A stretch of DNA of 64,000 nucleotides from Novosphingobium sp. (GCF_027489515.1 NZ_JAIXZS010000101.1:42246-106245), one strand, 5' to 3'. Counted from the first letter of the stretch, positions 27,219 through 36,687 are shown. The notes: generated by a model not told the origin, from the letters alone. Translations and numbers: made by a program.

Positions 27219-28019
27219 ATGGGACCGCTAGACACAAATGACAGGTCGCTGGGCCACTCTCTGGGTGGAGCGCTCGAAGCCGCACTTGGCTGGTGGGCTG
27301 AGGCGGGAGTCGACATAGCCTTTGTCGACGCACCGCAGGACTGGCTTGCCGCCGGGCCCCCCGCCCCCGCTGGCAAGGCGGCGCCCGCATTGCCGCCCGT
27401 CGAACCGAAGCCACTGCGCGTCACCGTGCAGCCGACCGCCATTCCAGCAATTGCTGAAGATCGCAGTGCATGGCCCGAAAAATTGGATGATTTCTCACCC
27501 TGGTGGCTCTCCGAGCCATCACTCGCACCGCGCGGGGCGAAGCGCCTGCTACCCCATGGTCCGCAAAGTGCGCCGTTGATGGTTCTGGTGCCGATGCCGG
27601 GCGAGGACGATGGCGAGGTCCTGCTCTCGGGGCGCACAGGCAAGCTCCTTGATGCCATGCTGTGTGCGATGGGGCTTGATCCGGCAACGGTCTACCGTGC
27701 GTCCGCCTTGCCGGCGCGAATCGCCCTGCCCGATTGGGCCGGCCTCGGCACTGCCGGGCTCGGCGCGGTGCTCAAACGACATGTTTCGCTCGTCCGGCCC
27801 CAGCGGATGCTGGTGTTCGGGCGAAGCGACATCTCGGCGCTATTGGGGCACGACTTGGCGCATAATGCTCACCATTTACGCACACTTAACCATGAGAATG
27901 GCAGTGTTCCTGCAGGTTTCGAGTACGACCTCGAAACCCTGCTGACAAAACCGGGCTGGAAAGCAGGGGTCTGGCAGCGCTGGTTGGATGGGGCGGCCGC
28001 AACGGTTGGCTCCGAATGA
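27219..28019 (+). CDS. Family-4-like uracil-DNA glycosylase homologue, probably inactive
   Basis: 266 residues. The central part lines up with family-4 UDGs: PMPGEDD at 125-131 in place of GExPGxxED, LLSGRTGKLLDAML in place of PFVGxAGxLLD, then YRASALPARIALP in place of YxTNxVKCRPP, and YDLETLLTKPGWKAGVW in place of the HPAxLL motif. The protein has one cysteine (149), so the [4Fe-4S] cluster cannot form, and the catalytic motifs are changed. The first about 100 residues are Pro/Ala-rich. It overlaps the lytic transglycosylase by four bases (ATGA). The start is inferred because the frame runs far upstream as antisense shadow. Confidence 0.75.
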   Translation: MGPLDTNDRSLGHSLGGALEAALGWWAEAGVDIAFVDAPQDWLAAGPPAPAGKAAPALPPVEPKPLRVTVQPTAIPAIAEDRSAWPEKLDDFSPWWLSEPSLAPRGAKRLLPHGPQSAPLMVLVPMPGEDDGEVLLSGRTGKLLDAMLCAMGLDPATVYRASALPARIALPDWAGLGTAGLGAVLKRHVSLVRPQRMLVFGRSDISALLGHDLAHNAHHLRTLNHENGSVPAGFEYDLETLLTKPGWKAGVWQRWLDGAAATVGSE

Positions 28020-29857
28020 CCAAAACGACTGACAGGCAGAAACGGGATGAGAACCAAAGTGGGATGTACGTGCGGGGCCAATCGTTCGTGAAAATCAGCC
28101 GCGCCGCTCTGCTTGGTATGGCCGCTGTGCTTGGCCTCGGCACTGCCGCGCCAGCGGCTGCCAATAGCGCCGCTGCCGAGTATTTCCGCTCCCGTGCCGA
28201 TCGCACTGCGGTGCCTTCGCTGCTCAGCCAGGAAGACCGCACCTATTACAAGCAGATGTTCGGCGCGATCGAGCGCGAGGACTGGACCACGGTGCAGACC
28301 TTGCTTGCCCAACGCGCCGATGGGCCGCTCCACGCGGTTGCCCGCGCGCAGTATTTTCTTGCGGCCAGTTCCCCCCGAGCCGAACTTGCACCGCTGACGC
28401 AGGTGATCGCGGCCGCGCCCGAACTGCCGTGGGCCGAACAGCTTGGCCGTCTGGCGCTGAAGCGCGGCGCGACCGAACTGCCTGCCCTCCCCAGCGCGCA
28501 GCCGATGGTTTCACTGCCTGGCCTGCCCAAGCGCATCAAGCCGCGCCCGGTGGCCGACGGCACGATGCCCGACAGCGTGGCGCTGGCGATTCAGGACCGC
28601 ATCAAGAACGACGATCCGCTGGGCGCGCGTGTGCTCCTCGATGGGATCGAGGCAAGCCTTTCAGCCGAAGCGCGCGCCGAATGGCACCAGCGCGTGGGCT
28701 GGGCCTTTTACATCGAGAATGACGACGCCAACGCGCGCAACGTATCGCTCGGCGCGCTGCAAGGCGCGAATGGCCCGTGGGTCGCCGAAGCGCTATGGAC
28801 GGCCGGGCTTGCCGCCTGGCGCCTGGGCGATTGCCAGAACGCAGCGGCAAGCTTCGAGCAGGCTGCCAGCGCCGCGCAGAACGATGAGTTGAATGCAGCC
28901 GCCAGCTACTGGGCCGGCCGTGCCTGGATGCGCTGCCGTGCGCCGGAAAAGGTTGCAGGCGCGCTCCGCAGCGCGGCCCGCCTGCGCGACACGCTCTATG
29001 GCATGATCGCGAGCGAAGCGCTCGGGCTCAAGGAAACCAGCGTCGTCTCGGCGCCCGACTTCACCTCTGACGACTGGCAGCAGCTTCGGCAGGTGAGCAA
29101 CGTCCGCCTGGCGGTGGAACTGGCCGAGATCGGCGAGGACGGCCTTGCCGACGAACTTCTGCGCCATCAGGCACGGATCGGCGATCCCTCGCTCTATGCC
29201 CCCCTCTCGCGGCTTGCGCGCGATCTCGGCCTGCCTGCGACGCAGCTGTGGATGGCCTACAATGCGCCTTCAGGTGCCCGGCCCGATGCCGCCGCACGCT
29301 TCCCGGCGCCGCGCTGGGTGCCGGCAACCGGCTGGAAGGTCGATCCGGCGCTGCTGTTTGCCCATTCGCTGCAGGAATCAAACTTCCGCACCGCAGTCGT
29401 CAGCCCGGCGGGCGCTCGTGGACTGATGCAGGTCCTCCCCGGCACCGCGCGCGGCCTGACGCGCAACGAGCCGGCGATGGCGGGCCGCGAGAAGCAGCTC
29501 GATCTGCCGGACGTCAACATGGCGTTCGGTCAGGGCTATCTCGTCCAACTCAAGGATTCGGGCGCGACCGGCGGCCTGCTGCCGAAGGTGATCGCCGCCT
29601 ATAACGCCGGACCCATGCCGATCGCGCGCTGGAACAGCGAGATCCGCGACAACGGCGATCCGCTGCTTTGGATGGAATCGATCCCCTATTGGGAAACGCG
29701 CGGCTACGTTTCGATCGTCATGCGGAATTACTGGATGTACGAGCGCCAGGCTGGCGGCCCGTCGGAAAGCCGTATCGGCCTTGCGCAGGGCATGTGGCCG
29801 AAGTTCCCGGGCCTGACCGGCGCGGAAAGCGTGAGGATGGCATCCCGTGGCAATTGA
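28016..29857 (+). CDS. Soluble lytic murein transglycosylase
   Basis: 613-residue peptidoglycan-cleaving enzyme of the Slt70 type (family 1). A signal-like hydrophobic segment (ALLGMAAVLGLGTAAPAAA) suggests export. A long alpha-superhelical region of TPR-like repeats precedes the C-terminal SLT domain, where PALLFAHSLQESNFRTAVVSPAGARGLMQVLPGTAR holds the catalytic glutamate in QESNF, followed by KVIAAYNAGPM. The chosen start uses the ATGA overlap with the previous gene; an ATG 16 codons later (MYVRGQ) would give a more usual signal peptide. Confidence 0.93.
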   Translation: MTKTTDRQKRDENQSGMYVRGQSFVKISRAALLGMAAVLGLGTAAPAAANSAAAEYFRSRADRTAVPSLLSQEDRTYYKQMFGAIEREDWTTVQTLLAQRADGPLHAVARAQYFLAASSPRAELAPLTQVIAAAPELPWAEQLGRLALKRGATELPALPSAQPMVSLPGLPKRIKPRPVADGTMPDSVALAIQDRIKNDDPLGARVLLDGIEASLSAEARAEWHQRVGWAFYIENDDANARNVSLGALQGANGPWVAEALWTAGLAAWRLGDCQNAAASFEQAASAAQNDELNAAASYWAGRAWMRCRAPEKVAGALRSAARLRDTLYGMIASEALGLKETSVVSAPDFTSDDWQQLRQVSNVRLAVELAEIGEDGLADELLRHQARIGDPSLYAPLSRLARDLGLPATQLWMAYNAPSGARPDAAARFPAPRWVPATGWKVDPALLFAHSLQESNFRTAVVSPAGARGLMQVLPGTARGLTRNEPAMAGREKQLDLPDVNMAFGQGYLVQLKDSGATGGLLPKVIAAYNAGPMPIARWNSEIRDNGDPLLWMESIPYWETRGYVSIVMRNYWMYERQAGGPSESRIGLAQGMWPKFPGLTGAESVRMASRGN

Positions 29858-30374
29858 TACCGCGCGCACCTTCAAGCCGATCAACATCGCGCTACTCACC
29901 GTTTCGGACACGCGCGGACCGGAAGATGATACCTCGGGCGATATTCTGGCAGAACGAGTCAAGGGCGCGGGTCATCATCTCGCCGCCCGCGCGATCGAGA
30001 AGGACGATGCGGGGCGCATCGCCAGTCGGCTCAACAACTGGATCGACGACCGCAACGTCGATGCCGTGGTGATCACCGGCGGCACCGGCCTCACCGGTCG
30101 CGACGTGACGCCCGAAGCGCTCGACCGGGTCAAGACGCGCGACATTCCGGGCTTTGGCGAGCTGTTCCGCTTGATCAGCTTCAAAACCATCGGTACCAGC
30201 ACGATCCAGTCGCGCGCCTGCGCTGTGGTGGCGCGGGGCACCTACATTTTTGCCCTGCCCGGCTCGAACGGCGCGGTGAAAGACGGCTGGGATGGTATCC
30301 TTGCCGAACAGCTCGACAGCCGCAACCGCCCCTGCAATTTCGTGGAACTGATGCCCCGCCTGCTCGAGAAGTAG
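29847..30374 (+). CDS. moaB: Molybdenum cofactor biosynthesis protein B
   Basis: 175-residue MogA/MoaB-fold protein that adenylates molybdopterin. IALLTVSDTRGPEDDTSGDILAE, DAVVITGGTGLTGRDVTPEA and FALPGSNGAVKDGWDGIL are the conserved fold elements. GTG is the start, with GAGG ten bases upstream, and it overlaps the slt end by 11 bases. Other cofactor genes are not in the window. Confidence 0.95.
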   Translation: MAIDTARTFKPINIALLTVSDTRGPEDDTSGDILAERVKGAGHHLAARAIEKDDAGRIASRLNNWIDDRNVDAVVITGGTGLTGRDVTPEALDRVKTRDIPGFGELFRLISFKTIGTSTIQSRACAVVARGTYIFALPGSNGAVKDGWDGILAEQLDSRNRPCNFVELMPRLLEK

Positions 30375-30477
30375 CTTTTCGCCCCGCAGCGCCACCGTAC
30401 ATTCACCGTTCATGTGCAGACGGGATGTTCCTTGGCTGCGACCGGCTGATTCCGGTGCATTCCATTCGGGGGGACCG

Positions 30478-32820
30478 ATGCAGCGGACGACGCAGCGCCT
30501 TGTGCGCCTTTTTATCATCATTATCAGCCTTGGCCTGACGAGCGCGCCGGCATTGGCACAAGTTGCACCAGATCCCACCGGCCGCGGCCCCTATGTTGTG
30601 GCCACCGCCGAATACAAGCTGCCCGCCCGGCGCGACGTGCTGGTGGCGCCGTTCACGGTGACCGAACTCTGGGCACGGATCTGGCGCCCGGCCGATGCAG
30701 CGGGCACACGCCCGATCATCGTCATGCTCCATGGCAATCATTCTACCTGCGGGCGGATCGACCCGGCGGTGCCCGGGCGGATTGACGACGATTCGACCTA
30801 TACCGATACCGGCCGCTGCCCGGAGGGCTACATCGTTGTGCCCAACCACGAAGGGTATGCCTACCTCGCCGAACGGCTCGCCTCGTGGGGCTATTTCGTC
30901 GTCTCGATCAACGCCAATCGCGGCGTCAACGCGGCTTGGGGCGATGACGAGGACTTCGGCCTGAACCTCAGGCGCGGGCGGCTCATCCTGCGCCATCTGG
31001 TCCAGCTCGACCGCTGGAACACCTCGAACAGCAGCGAAAAGATCCTCGGCTTCAACTTGCGCGGCAAGCTCGATTTCAGCCAGATCGGGCTGTTCGGCCA
31101 TTCGCGCGGCGGCGAAGGGATACGCGCAGCGCTAAACCAGTACCGCGACCTCGGCAGCATCTGGCCGAGCCAGTTCCGCAACAAGCCCCGGTTCCGCGCC
31201 TTGTTCGAGCTCGCACCGGTTGATGGGCAGACGAACCGCGTGCTCGATGCCGAAGGCGTCGCGTGGAATGTGCTGCTGCCGACCTGCGACGGCGATGTCT
31301 CAGACCTGCAGGGGCAGCGCGTATTCGACCGCATGATCACGGCCCGCACCGAAAAGGCGCCGGCGCCCAAGTCGATGTTTACGGTCGAGGGCACCAATCA
31401 CAATTTCTACAACACCGAATGGCAGCAATCGGATTCTCAGGATTGCTACAGCACCGATCCCGATCAGCCAGTGGTGTTCGACCCCAATGCCGCCGGCTCC
31501 GAACCGCAGCGGGTGACCGCGCTCTATCCGGTGACCGCGTTCTTCCGCGCGCACTTGGGTGGCAGTCCGGCGGCCGTGTTCGGAAACCTGTTCAACCCCG
31601 CCTACCGCATGCCCGGCAAACTGGCACGGGTTACGCGTTTCCGCCGGACCTATACGGACAATGTCGCCCGGGCAGGGAGCATCGTGCTCGACGACTTCAA
31701 CCGTCCGCTCGGCAGCGGCGAAACCGGCCGCGGCAACGAGAGCGGCGCGCTCAAGTACTTCGCGCAGAGCGCGATTCCCGAGCATGAGCCAACTGCGCAG
31801 TTCGGTGTCGTGGGCTGGGATACGACCGTGCTCAAGGGCGCTATGCCGTTCTATCAGGCCAATGCCACGGCGCCGGGCACAGGCCTGTCGATCGATGGAT
31901 ATGACACGCTCGAGTTCCGCATCGGACTCGCCTGCAAGAACTTCGCGGAAAACGGTGGCTTCGGATGCGAAGCGGACCCGGCGCTCAACCCCTCAGGCAC
32001 CACTGATTTCAGCATTGCGATTGCCTCGCCGGACGGCTTTTTCAGCCAACCAGTGCGGCTCTCGCGCTATGCTCGTCCGCTCGCGCCCGTAGGCCTCGGC
32101 TACGGCCCGATCATCATCGGCACGAAGCGGGTGGCCGGCTCGATTCTGCCCGGTGACAGCAATCCGGTCGACTTTCCGCAAGGCAATGGCCACCCGGTGC
32201 TGGAGACGGTGCGCATTCCGCTCGCGGATTTCGGTCTGCCTCGCGGCAGCCGCGTGCGCGGAGCCCGGCTGACGTTCAACCGGGCGGCAATCGGTACGAT
32301 CTATCTCGGCAATGTCCGCTTCACCCGGGCGTTTGCGGCAAACGATGATGGCGGCGGTCCGATCCCGGGTCCGTTCCTCGCTCCTGAAACTTCGGCTTCG
32401 CCGCCACAGCAACAGAGGACAGCCCCTGTCGCGCGCATGGCGGCGCCCAAACTGCTCAGCGGCGGGCAGGTCACGCGGATCCTGCGCGAACGGCGCGCCG
32501 TGGTCACCGCCAGCCAGGCGATCAGCAGCGCGAAGATGGCTGCCCCCCCCGTTTGGCCTTCGCCGCGCGAGGTGATCACCGTGGCAATCAATGTCCCGCA
32601 GCCCCTCGTGATCGGCGGCGCGCTGCTGACGCTGCGGATCGGCGACGAAAGATTCCGGCTTGGCCAGGCGGTTTCGGTGCCGACGCAGGGGATGAAGGCA
32701 GCCCGGTTCATCCTCACGCCAGCGGCGTTTGCTGCCCTCCAGCAAGGCGCGCCGATGGTGCTGGAGAACGGGAACCAGCGATTCGACCTCGGCACGCTCG
32801 ACAAGACCATGCTGCGCTGA
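30478..32820 (+). CDS. Large secreted alpha/beta hydrolase with C-terminal beta-domain
   Basis: 780-residue exported enzyme. MQRTTQRLVRLFIIIISLGL...ALAQ is a signal peptide; GGGGG is placed well before the ATG at 30478. The first half is an alpha/beta hydrolase: IVMLHGNHSTCGR near the oxyanion loop, then IGLFGHSRGGEGIRAAL with the nucleophile serine, and an EGTNHNFYNTEWQQ histidine motif. It is followed by a beta-rich domain ending GTIYLGNVRF, a pattern of carbohydrate-binding-like sandwiches, then a proline-rich linker and a final small beta domain. The natural substrate is unknown; extracellular ester or polymer hydrolysis is plausible. Confidence 0.85.
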   Translation: MQRTTQRLVRLFIIIISLGLTSAPALAQVAPDPTGRGPYVVATAEYKLPARRDVLVAPFTVTELWARIWRPADAAGTRPIIVMLHGNHSTCGRIDPAVPGRIDDDSTYTDTGRCPEGYIVVPNHEGYAYLAERLASWGYFVVSINANRGVNAAWGDDEDFGLNLRRGRLILRHLVQLDRWNTSNSSEKILGFNLRGKLDFSQIGLFGHSRGGEGIRAALNQYRDLGSIWPSQFRNKPRFRALFELAPVDGQTNRVLDAEGVAWNVLLPTCDGDVSDLQGQRVFDRMITARTEKAPAPKSMFTVEGTNHNFYNTEWQQSDSQDCYSTDPDQPVVFDPNAAGSEPQRVTALYPVTAFFRAHLGGSPAAVFGNLFNPAYRMPGKLARVTRFRRTYTDNVARAGSIVLDDFNRPLGSGETGRGNESGALKYFAQSAIPEHEPTAQFGVVGWDTTVLKGAMPFYQANATAPGTGLSIDGYDTLEFRIGLACKNFAENGGFGCEADPALNPSGTTDFSIAIASPDGFFSQPVRLSRYARPLAPVGLGYGPIIIGTKRVAGSILPGDSNPVDFPQGNGHPVLETVRIPLADFGLPRGSRVRGARLTFNRAAIGTIYLGNVRFTRAFAANDDGGGPIPGPFLAPETSASPPQQQRTAPVARMAAPKLLSGGQVTRILRERRAVVTASQAISSAKMAAPPVWPSPREVITVAINVPQPLVIGGALLTLRIGDERFRLGQAVSVPTQGMKAARFILTPAAFAALQQGAPMVLENGNQRFDLGTLDKTMLR

Positions 32821-32831
32821 GACCATCGGTG

Positions 32832-32862
32832 CCACGCACGAGGCCTGTTGCCTCGTGCGTGG
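32832..32862. terminator. Perfect 13-bp hairpin after the secreted hydrolase
   Basis: CCACGCACGAGGC and GCCTCGTGCGTGG pair without mismatch around a CTGTT loop, 11 bases after the stop. There is no T-run on either side, so it is a strong RNA stem without the classical tail. It probably stops or stabilises the hydrolase transcript before the radical SAM gene. Confidence 0.55.
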
Positions 32863-32914
32863 TGATCGCGCAATGGGGCTGGCATCCCATTTCTGTTCGC
32901 ATTATGTTCCTATC

Positions 32915-33997
32915 ATGCCAGCACCCGATTCCCGAGTTCACGGACGCGGCGCGCAATCGGCGCGGGTGCCGACGCGCTTCGGCCTCGCGTTGCGCGAGGC
33001 GGATGGCGACTGGCTTGATGAAGCGAACCTGATCGACGGACCCGGCCCCAAGCTGCGCACCACGGTGATTGAAGAGTTCCCGAAATCGGTGCTCTCATTC
33101 AACACCTCGCCCGATATTCCGTTTGATCGTTCGCTCAATCCCTATCGCGGCTGCGAACATGGCTGCGTCTATTGCTACGCGCGGCCCACGCACGCCTGGC
33201 ACGACCTTTCACCCGGGCTCGACTTTGAAACAAAGCTGTTCGCCAAGCCCGGCGCTGCGGAAATCCTGCGCAAGACCTTTGCAGCGCGAGGCTATACGCC
33301 CAAGCCGCTGGCGTTGGGCACCAACACCGATCCCTATCAGCCGATCGAGGGGCGCTACCGCATCACCCGCGCCGTGCTGGAGCTCTGCCTCGAAACGGGC
33401 CATCCGGTCACGATCACCACCAAGTCGGCGCGGGTTCTGGATGATCTCTACCTGCTTGCCGAGCTTGCGCAGCGGGGGCTGACGGCAGTCTCGATCTCGG
33501 TCACGAGCCTCGATCCCCGCCTCTCCGGCCGGCTCGAACCGCGCGCTTCGGCACCGGCGAAGCGGCTTGCGGCGATCGAGGCGCTGGCCAAGGCTGGCAT
33601 TCATGCCAATGTCTCGGTCTCGCCGATCATACCGGCCATCACCGACAGTTTTATTGAGCAGATCCTCGCCGAAGCCGGTGTGCGCGGTGCTCAATCGGCC
33701 AGTTGGATCATGCTACGCCTGCCGCACGAGGTGGCGCCGCTTTTTCGGGAATGGCTGGCGGTGCATTTCCCGGATCGCGCGTCGAAGGTCATGGCCATCG
33801 TGCAATCGGTGCGCGGCGGCAAGGACAACGACGCGCAGTTCTTCAGTCGGATGAAGCCGAGTGGGGTTTGGGCTGATCTCGTGCGCAGCCGCTTCCGGCT
33901 AGGGCTGAAGCGGGCTGGCATCCCGCAGAGCAAGCCGCTGCTGGATAGCAGCCAGTTCCGCCCGCCAAGCCGCGACGGGCAGTTAGCCCTGTTCTAA
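32915..33997 (+). CDS. PA0069-family radical SAM protein
   Basis: 360 residues. The Fe-S motif CEHGCVYCYA (CxxxCxxC followed by Tyr-Ala) starts a radical SAM barrel preceded by SFNTSPDIPFDRSLNPYRG, which marks the PA0069/SplB-like group. LALGTNTDPYQPIEGRY, VTITTKSARVLDDL and ANVSVSPIIPAITDS continue the barrel. The radical chemistry is not known for this family. ATG 32915 is the first in-frame start before the conserved region. The last four bases overlap the convergent membrane-protein gene. Confidence 0.9.
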   Translation: MPAPDSRVHGRGAQSARVPTRFGLALREADGDWLDEANLIDGPGPKLRTTVIEEFPKSVLSFNTSPDIPFDRSLNPYRGCEHGCVYCYARPTHAWHDLSPGLDFETKLFAKPGAAEILRKTFAARGYTPKPLALGTNTDPYQPIEGRYRITRAVLELCLETGHPVTITTKSARVLDDLYLLAELAQRGLTAVSISVTSLDPRLSGRLEPRASAPAKRLAAIEALAKAGIHANVSVSPIIPAITDSFIEQILAEAGVRGAQSASWIMLRLPHEVAPLFREWLAVHFPDRASKVMAIVQSVRGGKDNDAQFFSRMKPSGVWADLVRSRFRLGLKRAGIPQSKPLLDSSQFRPPSRDGQLALF

Positions 33998-34305
33998 CCC
34001 GGCAATTGTCCCGCTGGCACATAGCGGCGCTCGCCGGTGACCGGATCGTACCAGACCTCGAGGACTGTGCTTGTTTCGTGATCGATTTCACGCTCGCCAG
34101 TTCGCTGCCAACGGGCCCCTACAGAGGATTTCCGCCCGCGATAGCGCGCTTCGAACACAGTACCGATCACGATCAGCAAGGCTTGCAAACCGATGAAAAA
34201 GGGAACCGGACTGCCGCTGCCTCGGTCGAGGCCGAACACGACCACACTGCCGATTGCGAGCGCGGCGGCCAGGCCCAACGCGGCGATCCGGCCGTTGGAT
34301 GTCAC
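33994..34305 (-). CDS. Small membrane protein of unknown function
   Basis: 103 residues with two hydrophobic helices (IAALGLAAALAIGSVVVFGL and FFIGLQALLIVIGTVF) and then a basic, beta-rich cytoplasmic tail ending DPVTGERRYVPAGQLPG. I do not recognise a family. It follows the YbjQ gene by four bases on the same strand and is probably part of that operon. Confidence 0.7.
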   Translation of the reverse strand: MTSNGRIAALGLAAALAIGSVVVFGLDRGSGSPVPFFIGLQALLIVIGTVFEARYRGRKSSVGARWQRTGEREIDHETSTVLEVWYDPVTGERRYVPAGQLPG

Positions 34306-34309
34306 GGCT

Positions 34310-34633
34310 TCACCCTTGGGGCTTCAGCTTGACCGCCGTGCCATATGCAACGACCTCGTTCATCGTCTGGCCGATCGAGCCGGAATCGAAGCGCATCATG
34401 ACAACCGCGTCGGCCCCCATCAGCGTGGCGTTCATCACCAGCCGATCGATAGCGTGGCGCCGCGTGTCTTCGACCAGCGCCGAGTATTCCTTGATCTCGC
34501 CGCCGACGATCGAACGCAGTCCGGCAACGATATTGCCCCCCAGCCCGCGGCTGCGCACCACCACGCCGAAAACCTGCCCAAGGCATTCGGTCACTTCACG
34601 GCCTGCGACATTCTCGGTGGTGGCGATGATCAT
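34310..34633 (-). CDS. YbjQ (UPF0145) family protein
   Basis: 107 residues. MIIATTENVAGREVTECLGQVFGVVVRSRG is the family N-terminus, and RHAIDRLVMNATLMGADAVVMMRFDSG is the conserved core. The fold forms a small beta-alpha pentamer; its biochemical function is undetermined. Translation starts inside the TGATG overlap with the DUF1330 stop, so the two are coupled. Confidence 0.9.
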   Translation of the reverse strand: MIIATTENVAGREVTECLGQVFGVVVRSRGLGGNIVAGLRSIVGGEIKEYSALVEDTRRHAIDRLVMNATLMGADAVVMMRFDSGSIGQTMNEVVAYGTAVKLKPQG

Positions 34634-35058
34634 CAGGCGAGGCTTTCCCTTGGGGCAAACCGCACGAGCCGCGATGTGGCGACGGCAGCATGCCGGTGGA
34701 CGACCACCGGAGCATAGTCCGGATCCTTGACCATGCCCATGAAACTTGCGGCATCCGGATAGGCCATGACGAAGGTTTCGTCCCATTCCCATTCCGCGGG
34801 CCCGGTCACCATCGCCTCAAACGCCCCGGCCCAGACGATATGGCCGCCAGCTCGTTCCAGCACCGGCTGGATGGTTCGCATGTACTCGTGGTAAGCGTCT
34901 GCACCGGTCAGACCCTTATCCGCGAGGGGATGGCCTTCGGGATAAGCGGCTTTTTCGCGGAAGCGCACCAGATTGAGCATGTGGATGGGCGTATCGCGCG
35001 GCAGCGCCTTGAACCTGTCAAAGTTTTCCCGGCTTGGATCGATATAGGCTTCGGCCAT
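34633..35058 (-). CDS. DUF1330 dimeric alpha/beta-barrel-type protein
   Basis: 141 residues. AYIDPSRENFDRFKALPRDTPIHMLNLVRFREKA and HIVWAGAFEAMVTGPAEWEWDETFVMAYPDAASFMGMVKDPDY match DUF1330, a family of the ferredoxin-like dimeric alpha/beta barrel fold. Members may bind small organic substrates, but there is no assigned reaction. ATG 35058 lies one base after the acyl-CoA ligase stop. Confidence 0.85.
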   Translation of the reverse strand: MAEAYIDPSRENFDRFKALPRDTPIHMLNLVRFREKAAYPEGHPLADKGLTGADAYHEYMRTIQPVLERAGGHIVWAGAFEAMVTGPAEWEWDETFVMAYPDAASFMGMVKDPDYAPVVVHRHAAVATSRLVRFAPRESLA

Positions 35059-35059
35059 C

Positions 35060-36664
35060 TCAGGCGCTCCATTGCCAGTCGCGGAACTGATCCCGCAGGT
35101 CTTTCTTGCTGATCTTGCCGGTGCCGGTGTGCGGAATCTCGTCGACGAAGACCACGGCATCGGGCAGCCACCACTTGGCGACATGAGTGCCAAGATAGTC
35201 GCGCAGGCCATCGGGGCAGACATCGGCGTTCGGCTTCTTGACCACGACAAGCAGCGGGCGCTCGTCCCAGCGCGGATGATAGACGCCGATGGCGGCAGCC
35301 TCAGCTACGCCGGGATAACCGATCGCGGCGTTCTCTAGCTCGACCGAGCTGATCCATTCGCCGCCAGACTTGATCACGTCCTTGGTGCGGTCGGTCAGCT
35401 GCAAGGTGCCATCGGGGTGGATCACCGCGACGTCGCCAGTATCGAACCAGTTCTCGGCATCGGTCGCGGGCTGCTCGGCCTTGAAGTAGCGCCCAACGAC
35501 CCAGGGCCCTCGCACTTGCAGCGCGCCCGAGGTCTTGCCATCGCGCGGCAGGACCTTGTTGTAGTCGCCCAGATCGACGCAGCGCAGCTCGACCCCGAAC
35601 GGAACCCGGCCCTGCATCGCCTTGATCGTGACCTGCTCGTCAAACGAGAGGTCGTCCCAGTTCGAGGTCTCGGTGCCGGTAGTGCCGATCGGCGAGGTTT
35701 CAGTCATCCCCCAGGCGTGGGCGACGCGCAGACCTTTCTTCATGAAGCGCTCGATCATCGCACGCGGCATGGCCGAGCCGCCGCAGACCACGGTGCCGAG
35801 GTGCGCGGGAATGTCCTTGCCGTGCGCATCGATATACTGGAGCAGGCTGAGCCAGACGGTCGGCACACCCGCCGAGGTTGTCACCTTCTCCCGCTCCATC
35901 AGCTCGCAGAGCACCGCCGCTTCGTTCACCGCGCTGTAGACGAACTTGGCGCCCGCCGCCGCGCCGGCCCAGGGGAGGCCCCAGCTCGCGGCATGGAACA
36001 TCGGCACGATGGGAAGCGCGACCGTGCGGCAATCCATGCCGAAGACTTGCGGCGTCATAGCGGTCATCGCGTGGAGCACGGTGGAGCGGTGTTCGTAGAG
36101 CACGCCCTTGGGATTGCCGGTGGTGCCGCTGGTGTAGCAGAGCATGCAAGGGTCACGCTCGTCGCCGTCCACCCATTCGCCTGCGCCGTCCTCGCTCGCA
36201 ATCCAGTCCTCGAAATGCTCGGCCGGACCACTGCTGTCGAAGCAGATGTAGTGCTCGATGGTCTTCCAGCGCGGCTTCATCCGCTCGACAATCGGCGCAA
36301 AGGCGGCATCGAACAGCATGACGCGGTCTTCTGCGTGGTTGGCGATGTAATCGAGCTGATCATCGAATAGGCGCGGGTTGATCGTGTGCAGCACGCCGCC
36401 AACGCCGACTGCACCATACCAGGTGACGAGGTGGCGGTGGTGGTTCATGGCAAGGGTAGCAACGCGGTCGCCCGGCTTGACGCCAAGCTTCGCAAGCTTC
36501 TGCGCCATGCGCATCGCATCGTGGCGGATGCCGGCCCAGGTCGTGCGTGTCTCGCTGCCATCGGCCCAGCGCGAAACGATCTCGCGACCGCCGTGCTCAC
36601 GCGCAGCATGATCGATGAAACGCGTCACGCGCAGGGACCAATCCTGCATGGCGCCCAGCTGCAT
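35060..36664 (-). CDS. Acyl-CoA synthetase (AMP-binding)
   Basis: 534-residue fatty- or carboxylic-acid:CoA ligase. [18 protein letters not shown] is the AMP-binding P-loop; [26 protein letters not shown] and [18 protein letters not shown] are core motifs A5-A8; [14 protein letters not shown] holds the catalytic lysine. The chain specificity cannot be read from sequence. Downstream, DUF1330, YbjQ and a small membrane protein follow with tight or overlapping junctions. The start is the ATG at 36664, with GGGAG six bases upstream. Confidence 0.94.
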   Translation of the reverse strand: MQLGAMQDWSLRVTRFIDHAAREHGGREIVSRWADGSETRTTWAGIRHDAMRMAQKLAKLGVKPGDRVATLAMNHHRHLVTWYGAVGVGGVLHTINPRLFDDQLDYIANHAEDRVMLFDAAFAPIVERMKPRWKTIEHYICFDSSGPAEHFEDWIASEDGAGEWVDGDERDPCMLCYTSGTTGNPKGVLYEHRSTVLHAMTAMTPQVFGMDCRTVALPIVPMFHAASWGLPWAGAAAGAKFVYSAVNEAAVLCELMEREKVTTSAGVPTVWLSLLQYIDAHGKDIPAHLGTVVCGGSAMPRAMIERFMKKGLRVAHAWGMTETSPIGTTGTETSNWDDLSFDEQVTIKAMQGRVPFGVELRCVDLGDYNKVLPRDGKTSGALQVRGPWVVGRYFKAEQPATDAENWFDTGDVAVIHPDGTLQLTDRTKDVIKSGGEWISSVELENAAIGYPGVAEAAAIGVYHPRWDERPLLVVVKKPNADVCPDGLRDYLGTHVAKWWLPDAVVFVDEIPHTGTGKISKKDLRDQFRDWQWSA

Positions 36665-36687
36665 CCCCTACTCCCCTGTTCGTTGTT

